Part shown: positions 49,317-62,068 of the stretch, piece by piece
How positions within the stretch are numbered: the stretch's first letter is position 1
How the letters are laid out: each line of letters begins with the position of its first letter
DNA from: Citrobacter portucalensis
Lineage (GTDB): Bacteria > Pseudomonadota > Gammaproteobacteria > Enterobacterales > Enterobacteriaceae
Assembly (NCBI RefSeq): GCF_002042885.1
Contig: NZ_MVFY01000020.1
Span: forward strand, 1-64,000
Length of the DNA stretch: 64,000 nt
Direction: 5' to 3'
Position numbers and translations under genes: made by a program
The notes under the pieces: generated by a model
The model's input: only the letters and a program-made list of their open reading frames with translations
The model's database searches: none
Told to the model about the DNA's origin: nothing

Positions 49317-50755
49317 TATCGGGCGCTTCGTTGCTGGGCTGATGTGCCAGCTTTTGTATGTTGCGCCGCCAGCTGTTCTTCCAGCGCTTCCAGCGTCACG
49401 CCTTTGGTTTCCGGTACATTACGCAGAACATATATGAAGCCCATCGCGCAAATCACACCGTACAGCAGGAAGCTTCCCGACGCGCCCAGACTCGCATTGA
49501 GCAGCGGGAAGGTATAGGTCAGCAGGAAGCAGGCAATCCACAGCGCCAGCGTCCCCAGCGACATCGCCAACCCACGAACGCGATTAGGGAAAATTTCAGA
49601 CAGCAGCACCCAGGTCACCGGAGCCAGCGTCAGGGCATAAATAGCGATCGCCGCCAGCACCAGAACCAAAACCGGCCAGCCCATAATGCCCAACCCGTAC
49701 GCCCCGGCAATCAGTACATAAATAACCGTTAATCCTGACGCACCGAACAACATCAGTTTACGACGCCCAATTTTGTCCACCAGCGGCAGAGCGGCAAGGG
49801 TAAAGACCAGATTGATGATCCCGGTCGCTACGATCGATTTTAACGTACCGTTGATGTCGAATCCGGCAGAAGCGAAGATCTCCTGCGCATAGTTGAAAAT
49901 AACGTTGATCCCACACCACTGCTGAAACACTGCCAGCACCATACCAATAATCACGATCGGTTTGATCTGCGGTTGTAACAGCGTTGACCACGCGACCTTG
50001 TGATTATCTTTTTGCAGCGTATGTTCAATCTCTTTCAGCGTTTGCCCGGCATATTCCGCCGAACCAATGCGCTGCAGCATGGCACGCGCACGATCGGCTT
50101 TTCCCGCTTTCACCAGCCAGCGCGGCGATTCAGGAACAAAGAACATCAGCACCAGGAAAATTACCGCGGGCACTAATTCTGCGCCAAACATCCAGCGCCA
50201 GCCCGTCTGACCGTTCCAGCTTTCAACAATTGCTTGCTGCGTAGCGCCTGTGGCAACAGGTTCGGCAATCATCAGGTTGATAAGCTGCGCCGCCAGCACG
50301 CCAATGACGATGGTGAGCTGGTTAACGGCCACAAAGCGACCACGCTTTTCAGCGGGGCTAACCTCGGCGATATACAGTGGGCTTAGCGCAGACGCCAGAC
50401 CAATCCCCACGCCGCCAACGATGCGATAAACAATAAACATATCGAAGTTACTGGCGACGGCGGTTCCCCAGGCGGAAGCGCTAAAGAGGATCGCTGAGAG
50501 AATCAGCGGCATTTTTCGACCAAATTTATCGGCGCACCAGCCGGAAATCAGCGCGCCAAAGATACAACCAACCAGCGCGGAACTCATCGCCCAGCCGGAT
50601 TGTGCCGGATCGGTAATCGAGAAATATGCTTCATAGAAGGGTTTTGCCCCGCCGATCACCACCCAGTCATAGCCAAACAGTAAACCTCCGCAGGCCGCAA
50701 CCAGGCAGATAGTCCAGACGTAACCAATCTTTAAATGTGTCTGCGCGTTATTCAT
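49316..50755 (-). CDS. MFS sugar porter (XylE/GalP/AraE type)
   Basis: 479-residue proton-sugar symporter with 12 hydrophobic segments. Sugar-porter motifs are GGLLFGYDWVVIGGAKPF, CADKFGRKMPL, PLYIAEVSPAEKRG, PESPRWLVKAGK, QQWCGINVIFNYA, DKIGRRKLM and VPETKGVTLEALE. The QQ...N sugar-contact residues of helix 7 are kept. The start at 50755 follows GAGGAA. The 5' neighbour is yphG (72 bp) and the 3' neighbour is yphB, overlapping. It seems to take the place of the K-12 YphDEF ABC importer beside yphG; the sugar is not known. Confidence 0.88.
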   Translation of the reverse strand: MNNAQTHLKIGYVWTICLVAACGGLLFGYDWVVIGGAKPFYEAYFSITDPAQSGWAMSSALVGCIFGALISGWCADKFGRKMPLILSAILFSASAWGTAVASNFDMFIVYRIVGGVGIGLASALSPLYIAEVSPAEKRGRFVAVNQLTIVIGVLAAQLINLMIAEPVATGATQQAIVESWNGQTGWRWMFGAELVPAVIFLVLMFFVPESPRWLVKAGKADRARAMLQRIGSAEYAGQTLKEIEHTLQKDNHKVAWSTLLQPQIKPIVIIGMVLAVFQQWCGINVIFNYAQEIFASAGFDINGTLKSIVATGIINLVFTLAALPLVDKIGRRKLMLFGASGLTVIYVLIAGAYGLGIMGWPVLVLVLAAIAIYALTLAPVTWVLLSEIFPNRVRGLAMSLGTLALWIACFLLTYTFPLLNASLGASGSFLLYGVICAMGFIYVLRNVPETKGVTLEALEEQLAAQHTKAGTSAQQRSAR

Positions 50756-50827
50756 TATGATTCCTCTTTCAGGGAAACGCAGGGTACAGTAGGTTTCGGG
50801 TGAGGTTACCCCCACCCGTTTCGGGTG

Positions 50828-53800
50828 TTACTGGAAAAGCCTTACGTTAATGGCGTGACGCAGCAGTAATGCCTTGTCATGTGCCGGATTGAGTTGCAGG
50901 AGTTCATCAAGTTCACGCTGACAGGCGGCGCTATTTCCCAGCCCCAGATGCCCGAGCGCATTGATAAACAGGCAGTGTTGCTGGTGTTTTGCTTGTGCTG
51001 AGGTATCCAGCACCACCAGGTCGGGTAGCGATACGGCAAAGAAATCGACATCCGGCACGTTGTCGTGATGCGACTCAACCCATTGCAGGAAGCTATTGAA
51101 CAAAGCGTCCGCCTCTGCGTCATCGCCAAGTTTTCTCTGCGCCATACCCTGCCAGAAGAGATAGTCCACTGGCTGGTCGTTGTAATAACGTCCGGCATCC
51201 AGTGAGCTGCCGCCGCGCGTCGCACGGGAGAAGTAGCGCTGAGATTCTTCGAAATGGCCTTGCAGCTGAGCGCAATGCCCCAGCAAATACCAGATGTCGT
51301 TATCCGTTTGCCCTGGCAAGCGTCCTTCCCCGAGGTTTTGTGGGTAGTGCAACGCCTGTTGCAGCTGCGCGATGGCGGTTTGCAGGTCGCCGGAATGAAC
51401 GGCAGCCAGGGCACGATGCATCTGATTCAGCAGATATTGCCCGGTGGCTTTACCTTCACCACCTTCCCACGGATGGAACACGCGTTCACGTAACACTGCG
51501 GCGGCATCGTCGTAGCGCCCCACCCCATTCCACAAGCTGAGCAGTTCCACCGTCAGATCGTCTCGATGGAAGACAATCTCTTTACTGGCTTCCAGTCGCT
51601 GCAGACGCTGCTCAGCGGGTTGTGCCATTAACTTCTTGAGATAGTCGAGTTCAAACAGGAAGCGAGCATTCTGTGGTTCCAGCGCCACGGCCTGCGACAA
51701 ATACTGCATCGCCTGCTGTGCATCGTGCAGTTTGTTCCAGGCATAGATTCCCAGTAAACGGTGTACCGGTGCGAAATCCGCTTCCTGCGCAAGCGTGAAC
51801 TGCCAGCAGGAAACCGCCTCGGCATAACGCCGTTTGCTGTACCAGAAGCAGCCGAGGAAATAGCGGGCAAAAGCACTTTGCTCAAGAGTTTGCAGCATCT
51901 GCACTTCATCCAGCGTATTGGGGAAGCGCACGCGGTTTTGCAGACACTCACGAGCACGTTCAATGAACGGTTGTGGATTATCGCTCAGCGAAGCGCGCCA
52001 CAGCATCGGCAGCGTTTCCTGGCTGTCGAGCAGTTCCAGCACGCTACGGGCAGCATCCTTTTGCCCCAAAGAAGTCAGCCAGCCTGCCAGTTCACACGCG
52101 TTGGTACCGCGCCGCCCGGTAATCGAGATTAGCGCCTGTGCAGTGGCCTCATCCTGGCAAATAGCCCAGCGCGCATAGTGCAGGGTGTAACTCAGCGGAT
52201 AATCAACCAGTTGTTGGCGAATGTAGTCCAGCGCTTGCACATTGCGATCAAGCTTTGCCAGCGCCAGCGCTTTCAGTCCCATCGCCAGGTTATTACTGCC
52301 GTTAAAGCGCAGGCTCTGCTCGACCTTTTCCAAGGCGCCGGCGTAGTCCTGACGCTTCATCGCCAAACGCGCTAACGACCAGAAAGCCGCATCCCGGCAG
52401 TTGCCGCTCCAGCTGGCCTTATAATAATTATCCCACGCGCTGTCATCATCGCCCTGACGTTCCTGTGCGGCGGCCAGCAGCATACTTGCCTCACCATCAC
52501 GCGGATTTTTATTGAGCTTATGCGCCCGCTCCAGCGCCTTGCCAGCACATTGTGCCGCCAGCGCCCAGTCGGCGCGGTTTAGCGCCAGCGTCCCCAGGGC
52601 CACATTATTGCGGTAGTCCAGCGGATCAACGTCCAGCGCGCGGCGATAATAATCTTCGGCATAGCGGCTGGCGTGGTTGTACTGCTCCAGATGCTGACCA
52701 ATAAAATAGAGTTCATCGGTATTAGAAAGCGCTTCTGGCAGCGCTGGCGCAATGGCCGCCGAAGGCAGCGGTAATTCTTTCGCGATGTGCTCTTCGTACT
52801 GCAAAAGCGTAGTGCCATCGACGCTTGTGACGGTCATCGTCACCCGGGCATGGCCATTGTCAGACACATCGGCCAGCCAGCTCTGTCCTGGCTCAAGGGT
52901 GAGGGTATTTTCATAGAACGGCTGCCCGTGCGCAGCAAGCGTAACCTGAACATCGCGTAGCGGCGCAATCGCATAAACGCCCACAGAAAGCTGGCTACGC
53001 TCACGCACCAGACGAAGCGCCAACTGCGTGCTGGCGTTTTGCACCATTCCCAGTTCGCTGTAGGGCAAGAAGTTTTGCACGAAGACTTTCTCTTCGTACG
53101 GCGCAAGCCAGGTGAAATCCGGCTGATTATCGGTAAAGACCCCGGTCATCAGTTCAATATACGGACCGTTGTCATCGGTGAGATTACGATCCCAGGCAAC
53201 ACCAAAGTCGCCGTATCCCCATGTCCACTGTTTTTTCCCCGGCGAAACATGGTGATCGGCCACATGCAGCAACCCACCACGCTCGCCGTGATGCCACGCG
53301 CCAACAAAATCATAATCTGATTTTTCAGCCATATAGGAGGTCGGTACGGGTACGTTCTTGTAGCGTGAGATATCCACACCGGCCGAATAGTCCACTTTGT
53401 AGTATGTGCCGGTGGCGATGGGAAACGCTGAGACATCGCGCTTACCGTGGTCAAATACCGCCGTCACATCCGGAGGGAACACGCTCTGATGATCGTCGCC
53501 GCCCTTCACCGCCGGATTCGCCCACCATAAGAAGTGGCGCGGGGTAGCGTTACCGTTAAACACCTTCCCGGTTATCTCGATCAACGCGCGATCCGGATAC
53601 AGCGTGAATCCGGTCATTACCTGTAAACCGCGCATAGGCTCAACCTCACCCATCCACACGGTGTATTCACCCTGCTCACCCTGCTGCTGAGTAAAATCCA
53701 CCGGCATAAAGGTGGTCGGGCGATGATGTTGCGGCCAGTTAAACTCGATACCGCCGGAGATCCACGGCCCAAGCAGACCGACCAGCGCGGGTTTCACCAC

Positions 53801-54094
53801 TTCGTTGTAGTAGACGAAGTCGCGCTGCTGCACTTTGTCATACGCTCGATGAATACGCCCGCCTAACTCCGGCAGCAGCATGATGCGAATGAAGTCATTC
53901 TCCATCCACACCGCCTGATAGTCGCGCATTTCACGTTTGCCGGTCAGCGTATCAATCACGCCGTAAGGGTAAACCGCTCCAGAAGATCCCTGATACACCC
54001 GTTTTTCCAGAAACATTGGGTTGGCATCTTCTTCACCCGCCGCCCACGTTGGGAGGGTGATCGTTTCCTGCCAGACTTTAACTGAACCGTACAT
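50828..54094 (-). CDS. yphG: DUF5107/TPR protein YphG
   Basis: Large cytoplasmic protein of 1088 residues. The N-terminal DUF5107 region (about residues 1-400) resembles a beta-sandwich of galactose-mutarotase or glycoside-hydrolase accessory type, with LLPELGGRIHRAYD, GGIEFNWPQHHRPTTF and WANPAVK. The C-terminal half is a long array of TPR repeats. Function is unknown, but it occurs with sugar transporters and epimerases. I prefer the ATG at 54094 (MYGSVKVWQ) because GGAG lies 6 bases upstream. A GTG at 54106 (adding four residues) matches the E. coli annotation as I recall it. It diverges from yphH. Confidence 0.88.
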   Translation of the reverse strand: MYGSVKVWQETITLPTWAAGEEDANPMFLEKRVYQGSSGAVYPYGVIDTLTGKREMRDYQAVWMENDFIRIMLLPELGGRIHRAYDKVQQRDFVYYNEVVKPALVGLLGPWISGGIEFNWPQHHRPTTFMPVDFTQQQGEQGEYTVWMGEVEPMRGLQVMTGFTLYPDRALIEITGKVFNGNATPRHFLWWANPAVKGGDDHQSVFPPDVTAVFDHGKRDVSAFPIATGTYYKVDYSAGVDISRYKNVPVPTSYMAEKSDYDFVGAWHHGERGGLLHVADHHVSPGKKQWTWGYGDFGVAWDRNLTDDNGPYIELMTGVFTDNQPDFTWLAPYEEKVFVQNFLPYSELGMVQNASTQLALRLVRERSQLSVGVYAIAPLRDVQVTLAAHGQPFYENTLTLEPGQSWLADVSDNGHARVTMTVTSVDGTTLLQYEEHIAKELPLPSAAIAPALPEALSNTDELYFIGQHLEQYNHASRYAEDYYRRALDVDPLDYRNNVALGTLALNRADWALAAQCAGKALERAHKLNKNPRDGEASMLLAAAQERQGDDDSAWDNYYKASWSGNCRDAAFWSLARLAMKRQDYAGALEKVEQSLRFNGSNNLAMGLKALALAKLDRNVQALDYIRQQLVDYPLSYTLHYARWAICQDEATAQALISITGRRGTNACELAGWLTSLGQKDAARSVLELLDSQETLPMLWRASLSDNPQPFIERARECLQNRVRFPNTLDEVQMLQTLEQSAFARYFLGCFWYSKRRYAEAVSCWQFTLAQEADFAPVHRLLGIYAWNKLHDAQQAMQYLSQAVALEPQNARFLFELDYLKKLMAQPAEQRLQRLEASKEIVFHRDDLTVELLSLWNGVGRYDDAAAVLRERVFHPWEGGEGKATGQYLLNQMHRALAAVHSGDLQTAIAQLQQALHYPQNLGEGRLPGQTDNDIWYLLGHCAQLQGHFEESQRYFSRATRGGSSLDAGRYYNDQPVDYLFWQGMAQRKLGDDAEADALFNSFLQWVESHHDNVPDVDFFAVSLPDLVVLDTSAQAKHQQHCLFINALGHLGLGNSAACQRELDELLQLNPAHDKALLLRHAINVRLFQ

Positions 54095-54208
54095 GCCGCT
54101 CTCCACTCAATAAACAAAAGTAAAAATTCAACTTGATGCTATTCTGCGGCAGTTAGGTGGCGTTAAAATGCGCAATGCTCACGCAATATAGTTAAGGGAG
54201 TTAAGTGA

Positions 54209-55402
54209 ATGCAGCGTTCGGGGTTCAACAACGTCAGGGTCCGTCAGGCGAATAAACAGATCTTTTTGTCTCACCTGTGGCGGGAAAAACAGCTCAGCAA
54301 GTCACAGCTGGCGCAGCTCACCAGCCTGTCGATCCCGGCGGTCAGCAATATCCTCGAAGAACTGATGGATGAAGGGAGAATCAGCCATTCGCGAGAAACC
54401 TTAAGCCAGCGCGGTTTGAGCAGCGGCAGCTATCATTTGCCAGAAAAAGGCGCCTGGACGCTGTGCATCAACGTCACCCCCACCAGCATCACCAGTCAAC
54501 TGGCGGACGCGCGACTGGTGGCCGTAGGCGACTGGCAGCATGAAGTCATCAACCCCGAATCGCCAAAAGCGCTGCTGTCAGCCCTGGCGGCACACTGGCG
54601 GGAGTATCGTCGGGAATTTCCCGATGTGACGATTAATCTGGCGCTTGGCGTTCATGGTCAAGTTGATCCGATAACCGGTGCATCAAAAACCATGCCCCAG
54701 GCCCCGTGGAAAACTCCGGTGGAAATAAAATATCTGCTGGAGGAGAAGCTCGGCGTGCAGGTCCGGCTGGACAATGACTGCGTGATGCTGGCGCTGGCGG
54801 AAAAATGGCAAAACCCGGCGGCAAACGGTGATTTCTGCGTGATTAACGTTGATTACGGTATTGGCTCATCGTTTGTGATTAACGATAACATCTGGCGCGG
54901 TAGCCTGTATGGCAGCGGTCAGATTGGGCATACCATCATTCATCCCGATGGTGTCGCCTGTGACTGTGGTCGCTATGGCTGTCTGGAAACCGTAGCGTCA
55001 TTAAGCGCATTGAAAAAGCAGGCCCGGGTGTGGATGAAATCGCAGCCGACATCCCTTTACGATCCGGAAACGCTCACCACTGACCAGCTAATTGCGGCCT
55101 GGCAGCACGGAGATGTCCGCATTCAGGCCTGGGCCGAAAATGCCGCCAGCGCCATCGGGCTGAGTCTTTATAACTTTCTGAATATACTGAATATTAACCA
55201 AATATGGTTGTATGGGCGTAGCTGCGCATTTGGCGACAGCTGGCTCAATACGCTGGTGCAGCAAACTGGGTTTAACCCATTCGATCACGGCGATAACCCG
55301 CGAGCCAGAGCCACGCAGATAAGCTTCGGTAAGCTTAATCGCACCCAGCAACTTATGGGCATTGGCTATCTGTATGTCGAGTCACAGCTTAGCGAGTTAT
55401 AG
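54209..55402 (+). CDS. yphH: ROK-family transcriptional regulator YphH
   Basis: 397-residue NagC/Mlc-type regulator. It has an N-terminal winged helix (about residues 10-65; LSKSQLAQLTSLSIPAVSNILEEL) and a ROK sugar-kinase-like domain. The zinc motif is CDCGRYGCLE, and HPDG precedes it. LDNDCVMLALAE fills the ROK sugar-binding position. It probably controls the divergent yphG-MFS-yphB operon in response to a sugar or sugar phosphate; the 102-bp gap would carry both promoters. GGGAG precedes the ATG. Confidence 0.9.
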   Translation: MQRSGFNNVRVRQANKQIFLSHLWREKQLSKSQLAQLTSLSIPAVSNILEELMDEGRISHSRETLSQRGLSSGSYHLPEKGAWTLCINVTPTSITSQLADARLVAVGDWQHEVINPESPKALLSALAAHWREYRREFPDVTINLALGVHGQVDPITGASKTMPQAPWKTPVEIKYLLEEKLGVQVRLDNDCVMLALAEKWQNPAANGDFCVINVDYGIGSSFVINDNIWRGSLYGSGQIGHTIIHPDGVACDCGRYGCLETVASLSALKKQARVWMKSQPTSLYDPETLTTDQLIAAWQHGDVRIQAWAENAASAIGLSLYNFLNILNINQIWLYGRSCAFGDSWLNTLVQQTGFNPFDHGDNPRARATQISFGKLNRTQQLMGIGYLYVESQLSEL

Positions 55403-55405
55403 CCA

Positions 55406-56299
55406 TTACTCCGTCAGGCTCACCGCTAAACGTTCATGTACCGTGGCGATAAAATCGGTCAACGCCGGTTTGATTGGCCCTTTTTTCCACGCCATCAACA
55501 GCGCAATGGTCGGAACATCGCCAACAATAGGGCGGAAAACCACCTGTCCGGTATTAAAATTATTCATATAACCGGGTATCAAAGTCACCCCCAGCCCCAT
55601 GCCGACCAGGTTCATGGTCACCAGAATGTTGGTTGCCACCTGCACAATGTTGGGCTGGCTTTTTTGCTGCTGAAACCAGTTTTTGACAATCATCGCTAAC
55701 GCACCGGAGTAGGCCGGATCGGTGCTGACAAAATTCACGCCGTGTAGTTGTTCCGCGGAGATTGCTTGCTCATTAGCTAACGGATGATTCACCGGTAAAA
55801 CCACTACTAACGGCTCATGAATCAGCTCCAGATAATCGAGATCCGGGCTGTACACCGGGTGGCGCATTAAGCCCACATCCAGCTCTCCACTCAGGATCTT
55901 CTCTTCCTGTTCGGTGGTGATCAGACTCACCAGCTCAATGTGCGTATCTGGCTGTTTTAAACGAAACAAAGGCAGCACCTTCGGCAGCAGATTTACCTCT
56001 GCGGAAGGGACAAAACCGATGGCGAAATGATTATTTTCCTGCACCGTTTTACGGGCACGAACTTTGGCGTTTTCCGCCTGTTCGAGGATCGCCTGCGCAT
56101 CTTGTAAAAAGCACTCTCCCGCCGCCGTCAGCGCAACTTTTCGTTTATCCCGCACCAGCAACGAAACGCCCACGCACGTTTCCAGATCGCGGATCTGGCT
56201 GCTTAACGACGGCTGAGAGGTATGCAGCTTTTCTGCCGCTCGGGTGAAATTCAGCGCCTTCGCCACCGCTACGAAATAGCGTAAGTGCCTCAGTTCCAT
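55406..56299 (-). CDS. hcaR: LysR-family activator HcaR
   Basis: 297-residue LysR-type regulator that in E. coli activates hcaEFCBD in response to 3-phenylpropionate or cinnamate. It has an N-terminal helix-turn-helix (about residues 1-60; FTRAAEKLHTSQPSLSSQI) and an effector domain (about 90-297) with IGFVPSAEVNLLPKVLP. The start at 56299 follows AGGAGAAGG; the frame extends 11 codons upstream. It diverges from hcaE with 135 bp between. Only 3 bp separate its end from the end of yphH. Confidence 0.94.
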   Translation of the reverse strand: MELRHLRYFVAVAKALNFTRAAEKLHTSQPSLSSQIRDLETCVGVSLLVRDKRKVALTAAGECFLQDAQAILEQAENAKVRARKTVQENNHFAIGFVPSAEVNLLPKVLPLFRLKQPDTHIELVSLITTEQEEKILSGELDVGLMRHPVYSPDLDYLELIHEPLVVVLPVNHPLANEQAISAEQLHGVNFVSTDPAYSGALAMIVKNWFQQQKSQPNIVQVATNILVTMNLVGMGLGVTLIPGYMNNFNTGQVVFRPIVGDVPTIALLMAWKKGPIKPALTDFIATVHERLAVSLTE

Positions 56300-58310
<2,011 letters not shown>

Positions 58311-58311
<1 letters not shown>

Positions 58312-58631
58312 TGAGTCGTGTTTATGCTTGCCCCGTAGGGGATTTGCCGGAGGGTGAAGCGCTCCGGCTTGATACCTCGCCCGTCATCGCGCTGTTCAAC
58401 GTTGGCGGCGAGTTCTATGCCATTAACGATCGCTGTAGCCACGGTAACGCTTCGATGTCGGAAGGCTATCTGGAAGACGACGCTACGGTGGAATGCCCGC
58501 TGCATGCCGCCAGTTTTTGCCTGAAAACCGGCAAGGCGTTGTGCTTACCCGCGACCGACGCGCTCACCACCTACGCGGTATATGTAGACGGTAGCGATGT
58601 GTTTGTTGATATTCCAGAGGACGCAAGATGA
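58311..58631 (+). CDS. hcaC: 3-phenylpropionate dioxygenase ferredoxin subunit
   Basis: 106-residue Rieske-type ferredoxin that carries electrons from HcaD to HcaE. The [2Fe-2S] ligands are Cys42-x-His44 ([10 protein letters not shown]) and Cys62-x2-His65 (ECPLHAASF). Overlaps hcaB by 4 bases. Confidence 0.95.
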
Positions 58632-59440
58632 GCGATTTACGCGATAACGTGATCTTTATCACCGGCGGCGGCTCCGGTCTTGGTCTGGCACTGGTCGAGC
58701 GTTTCATCGAAGAAGGTGCGCAGGTCGCCACGCTGGAGCTGTCGCCAGCTAAAGTTGCCAGCCTGCGTCAGCGCTTTGGCGAACATGTGCTGGCAATCGA
58801 AGGCAACGTCACCTGCTACGCCGACTATCAGCGCGCGGTAGCTCAAATCCTGACGCATTACGGTACGCTGGACTGTTTTATCGGAAATGCGGGGATATGG
58901 GATCACAACGCCTCGTTGGTCAATACGCCTGCGGATGCGCTGGAGAGCGGCTTTCATGAGCTGTTTAACGTCAACGTGCTGGGCTATCTGCTGGGCGCGA
59001 AAGCCTGTGCCCCTGCACTTATCGCCAGCGAAGGCAGCATCATCTTTACCCTGTCCAATGCGTCGTGGTATCCCGGCGGCGGCGGCCCGCTGTATACCGC
59101 CAGCAAACATGCGGCTACCGGGCTGATTCGCCAGCTGGCATACGAGCTGGCACCAAAGGTTCGTGTTAACGGTGTCGGTCCATGCGGTATGGCGACAGAT
59201 CTACGCGGCCCGCAGGCGCTGGGACAAAACGATACATCGATTATGCAGTCGCTGACGCCGGAAAAAATCGCCGCTATTTTGCCGCTACAGTTTTTCCCGG
59301 AGCCGGCGGATTTTACCGGCCCGTATGTAATGCTGGCGTCAAAACGCAACAACCGCACATTAAGTGGCGTGATGATCAATGCCGACGCCGGTCTGGGTAT
59401 TCGCGGTATTCGTCACGTCGCCGCCGGACTGGATCTCTGA
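58628..59440 (+). CDS. hcaB: 2,3-dihydroxy-2,3-dihydrophenylpropionate dehydrogenase
   Basis: Short-chain dehydrogenase that rearomatises the cis-dihydrodiol to 2,3-dihydroxyphenylpropionate with NAD+. The 270-residue protein has the nucleotide motif TGGGSGLG (about 12-19), NAG and the catalytic Ser143, Tyr156 and Lys160 (YTASK). The products would then enter the mhp meta-cleavage pathway, which is not in this window. hcaD follows 9 bp later. Confidence 0.95.
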   Translation: MSDLRDNVIFITGGGSGLGLALVERFIEEGAQVATLELSPAKVASLRQRFGEHVLAIEGNVTCYADYQRAVAQILTHYGTLDCFIGNAGIWDHNASLVNTPADALESGFHELFNVNVLGYLLGAKACAPALIASEGSIIFTLSNASWYPGGGGPLYTASKHAATGLIRQLAYELAPKVRVNGVGPCGMATDLRGPQALGQNDTSIMQSLTPEKIAAILPLQFFPEPADFTGPYVMLASKRNNRTLSGVMINADAGLGIRGIRHVAAGLDL

Positions 59441-59449
59441 GGAGACGTT

Positions 59450-60652
59450 ATGAACCCAAAAACTATTGCTATCGTCGGCGGCGGTCAGGCGGCGGCTATG
59501 GCTGCCGCTGCACTGCGCCAACAAGGTTTTGACGGCGAATTACACCTGTTTTCCGATGAGCATCATCTGCCCTATGAACGCCCACCGCTCTCCAAAGCGA
59601 TGCTACTGGACGACAATCCGCAACTTCAGCTGATACTCCCCGCTGACTGGTGGCGGGAACACAACGTACAGCTGCATCTGGGGGTTACTGTGCAGACGCT
59701 CGGCCGCCAAACCCATCAGTTGGTGCTGGCTAATGGGCAGAGTTATCCATGGGATCGGCTACTGATTGCAACGGGCGCTGCGGCACGCCCCCTTCCGCAA
59801 CTGGATAAGCTGGGCGATCGTTGCTTCACCCTGCGCCACGCGGGCGATGCCGAGCGCCTGCGCGACAATTTATTGCCGGGCAAGTCGATTGTCATTGTCG
59901 GTGCGGGCACCATTGGTCTGGAACTGGCGGCCAGCGCGACTCAACGCGGCTGTCAGGTGACGGTGGTGGAGCTGGCGCCAACGGTCATGGGCCGCAACGC
60001 GCCTGCTCCGGTGCGCGACTACCTGCTAGCCCGCCACCAACTTGCGGGCGTGCGGGTACTGCTTAACAGCGCTATTGAGCATGCCGAAGCGGGAGAGTGT
60101 CTCTCGCTCATGCTGCAAAACGGCGAAACTCTCACCGCTGATGCGGTGATCTATGGTATCGGTATCGTGGCGAACGATATGCTGGCCCGCGAAGCGGGAC
60201 TGGAGACAGTGAACGGCATTATCGTTGATGCCGCCTGCACCACCTCCGATCCCGCGATTTTCGCCGCCGGTGACGTAGCGATAACGCGCCAGGCTGACGG
60301 TTCGTTAGTACGCGTGGAAAGCTGGGAAAACGCCAATTTTCAGGCACAGGTTGCCGCCGCCGCGATGCTCAATCAACCGCAGCCAGCAGCAACGCCGGGC
60401 TGGTTCTGGACCGATCAGTACCGTGATAATCTACAGTTTGTCGGCGAAATGCAGGGTGAGAACTGGCTCCTACGCGGCAATTCAGATGCGCAGAAAGCAA
60501 TATGGTTTAACCTACAGGATGGCGTGATTGTCGGCGCAGTAACGTTGAATCAGGGTCGAGAAATACGTTTATTGAGAAAATGGATTCAGGCAAAGAAAAA
60601 GCCGCCAGTGGCGACTTTAATCGATGAAACAATCTTGCTTAAGTCAATATAA
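59450..60652 (+). CDS. hcaD: 3-phenylpropionate dioxygenase ferredoxin reductase
   Basis: 400-residue FAD-dependent NADH:ferredoxin reductase of the dioxygenase system. The FAD Rossmann motif is at the N-terminus ([15 protein letters not shown]), the NADH motif is [12 protein letters not shown] (about residue 147), and IFAAGDVA marks the second FAD contact. Last gene of the operon. It is followed by a BIME separating it from convergent glyA. Confidence 0.95.
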   Translation: MNPKTIAIVGGGQAAAMAAAALRQQGFDGELHLFSDEHHLPYERPPLSKAMLLDDNPQLQLILPADWWREHNVQLHLGVTVQTLGRQTHQLVLANGQSYPWDRLLIATGAAARPLPQLDKLGDRCFTLRHAGDAERLRDNLLPGKSIVIVGAGTIGLELAASATQRGCQVTVVELAPTVMGRNAPAPVRDYLLARHQLAGVRVLLNSAIEHAEAGECLSLMLQNGETLTADAVIYGIGIVANDMLAREAGLETVNGIIVDAACTTSDPAIFAAGDVAITRQADGSLVRVESWENANFQAQVAAAAMLNQPQPAATPGWFWTDQYRDNLQFVGEMQGENWLLRGNSDAQKAIWFNLQDGVIVGAVTLNQGREIRLLRKWIQAKKKPPVATLIDETILLKSI

Positions 60653-60653
60653 C

Positions 60654-60734
60654 TGCCGGATGGCACTTCGTTTATCCGGCCTACATGTGAGTTACCTGTA
60701 GGCCGGAAAAGGTGTTTACACCACCATCTGGCAA
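60654..60734. repeat. BIME (REP pair) between hcaD and glyA
   Basis: Two inverted, somewhat degenerate REP units (CTGCCGGATGGCAC...CCGGCCTAC and GTAGGCCGGAAAAG...CATCTGGCA) between convergent genes. Confidence 0.85.
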
Positions 60735-60744
60735 TCCGTATTAC

Positions 60745-61998
60745 TTACGCGTAAACCGGGAAACGTGCACAGATATCCAGCACTTTACCTTTGACGCGCT
60801 CGATAACAGCTTCGTCATTGATGTTGTCCAGAACGTCACACATCCAGCCAGCCAGCTCTTTCACTTCCGATTCTTTAAAGCCACGGCGAGTCACAGCCGG
60901 AGAACCGATACGGATACCGGAAGTCACAAACGGGCTCTTCGGATCGTTCGGTACGCTGTTTTTGTTAACGGTGATGTTAGCACGGCCCAGCGCGGCGTCA
61001 GCTTCTTTACCGGTCAGGTTTTTATCAACCAGATCCAGCAGGAACAGGTGGTTTTCAGTACCGCCAGAAACCACTTTGTAGCCACGGTTCAGGAACACTT
61101 CCACCATCGCTTTGGCGTTTTTGGCAACCTGCTGTTGGTAAACCTTGAACTCAGGCTCCATCGCTTCTTTCAGCGCCACAGCTTTCGCCGCGATCACGTG
61201 CATCAGCGGGCCGCCCTGCGCGCTTGGGAACACAGCGGAGTTCAGTTTTTTGTACAGCTCTTCGTCACCGCCTTTCGCCAGGATCAGGCCACCGCGTGGA
61301 CCTGCCAGGGTTTTGTGGGTGGTGGTGGTCACAACGTGTGCGTGTGGAACCGGGTTCGGATAAACGCCTGCGGCAATCAGACCCGCAACGTGCGCCATAT
61401 CGACGAACAGATATGCGCCGATGCTGTCAGCGATTTCACGCATTTTTGCCCAGTCAACAACACCGGAGTAAGCAGAGAAGCCGCCGATGATCATCTTCGG
61501 TTTGTGCTCTTTGGCCTGCTTAGCCATGTCTTCGTAGTCAATTTTACCGGACTCATCAATACCGTAAGGGATGATGTTGTACAGTTTGCCGGAGAAGTTA
61601 ACCGGGGAGCCGTGAGTCAGGTGGCCGCCTTGTGCCAGGTTCATACCCAGAACGGTATCGCCCGGTTGCAGCAGAGCGGTGTAAACAGCAAAGTTAGCCT
61701 GAGAGCCGGAGTGCGGTTGTACGTTAGCGTAGTCAGCGCCAAACAGCTCTTTTGCGCGATCGATAGCCAGTTGCTCAACGATATCAACGTACTCGCAACC
61801 GCCGTAGTAGCGCTTGCCCGGATAACCTTCAGCATATTTGTTGGTCAGCTGAGAACCCTGCGCCTGCATAACACGCGGGCTGGTGTAGTTTTCGGAGGCG
61901 ATCAGTTCGATGTGCTCTTCCTGACGTACTTTTTCCTGCTCCATAGCCTGCCACAGTTCGGCATCATAATCGGCAATGTTCATTTCACGCTTTAACAT
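60745..61998 (-). CDS. glyA: Serine hydroxymethyltransferase
   Basis: PLP enzyme that converts serine and tetrahydrofolate to glycine and 5,10-methylene-THF, the main source of one-carbon units. The 417-residue protein has the PLP lysine Lys229 in [14 protein letters not shown]. The start at 61998 ([10 protein letters not shown]) is chosen because AGGAG lies 6 bases upstream. The ATG at 62004 would overlap that site. It diverges from hmp; the intergenic region has a PurR operator. Confidence 0.97.
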   Translation of the reverse strand: MLKREMNIADYDAELWQAMEQEKVRQEEHIELIASENYTSPRVMQAQGSQLTNKYAEGYPGKRYYGGCEYVDIVEQLAIDRAKELFGADYANVQPHSGSQANFAVYTALLQPGDTVLGMNLAQGGHLTHGSPVNFSGKLYNIIPYGIDESGKIDYEDMAKQAKEHKPKMIIGGFSAYSGVVDWAKMREIADSIGAYLFVDMAHVAGLIAAGVYPNPVPHAHVVTTTTHKTLAGPRGGLILAKGGDEELYKKLNSAVFPSAQGGPLMHVIAAKAVALKEAMEPEFKVYQQQVAKNAKAMVEVFLNRGYKVVSGGTENHLFLLDLVDKNLTGKEADAALGRANITVNKNSVPNDPKSPFVTSGIRIGSPAVTRRGFKESEVKELAGWMCDVLDNINDEAVIERVKGKVLDICARFPVYA

Positions 61999-62068
61999 CC
62001 GCATCTCCTGACTCAGCTAACAATAAAATTTTCGGCCTTAAAAGGCGGTCCGTAGGACAACGGCGAAC

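Noticed and set aside
61998-62004. Upstream ATG of glyA at 62004
   Set aside because: The AGGAG ribosome site would then touch the start codon; the ATG at 61998 has proper spacing and gives the family length.
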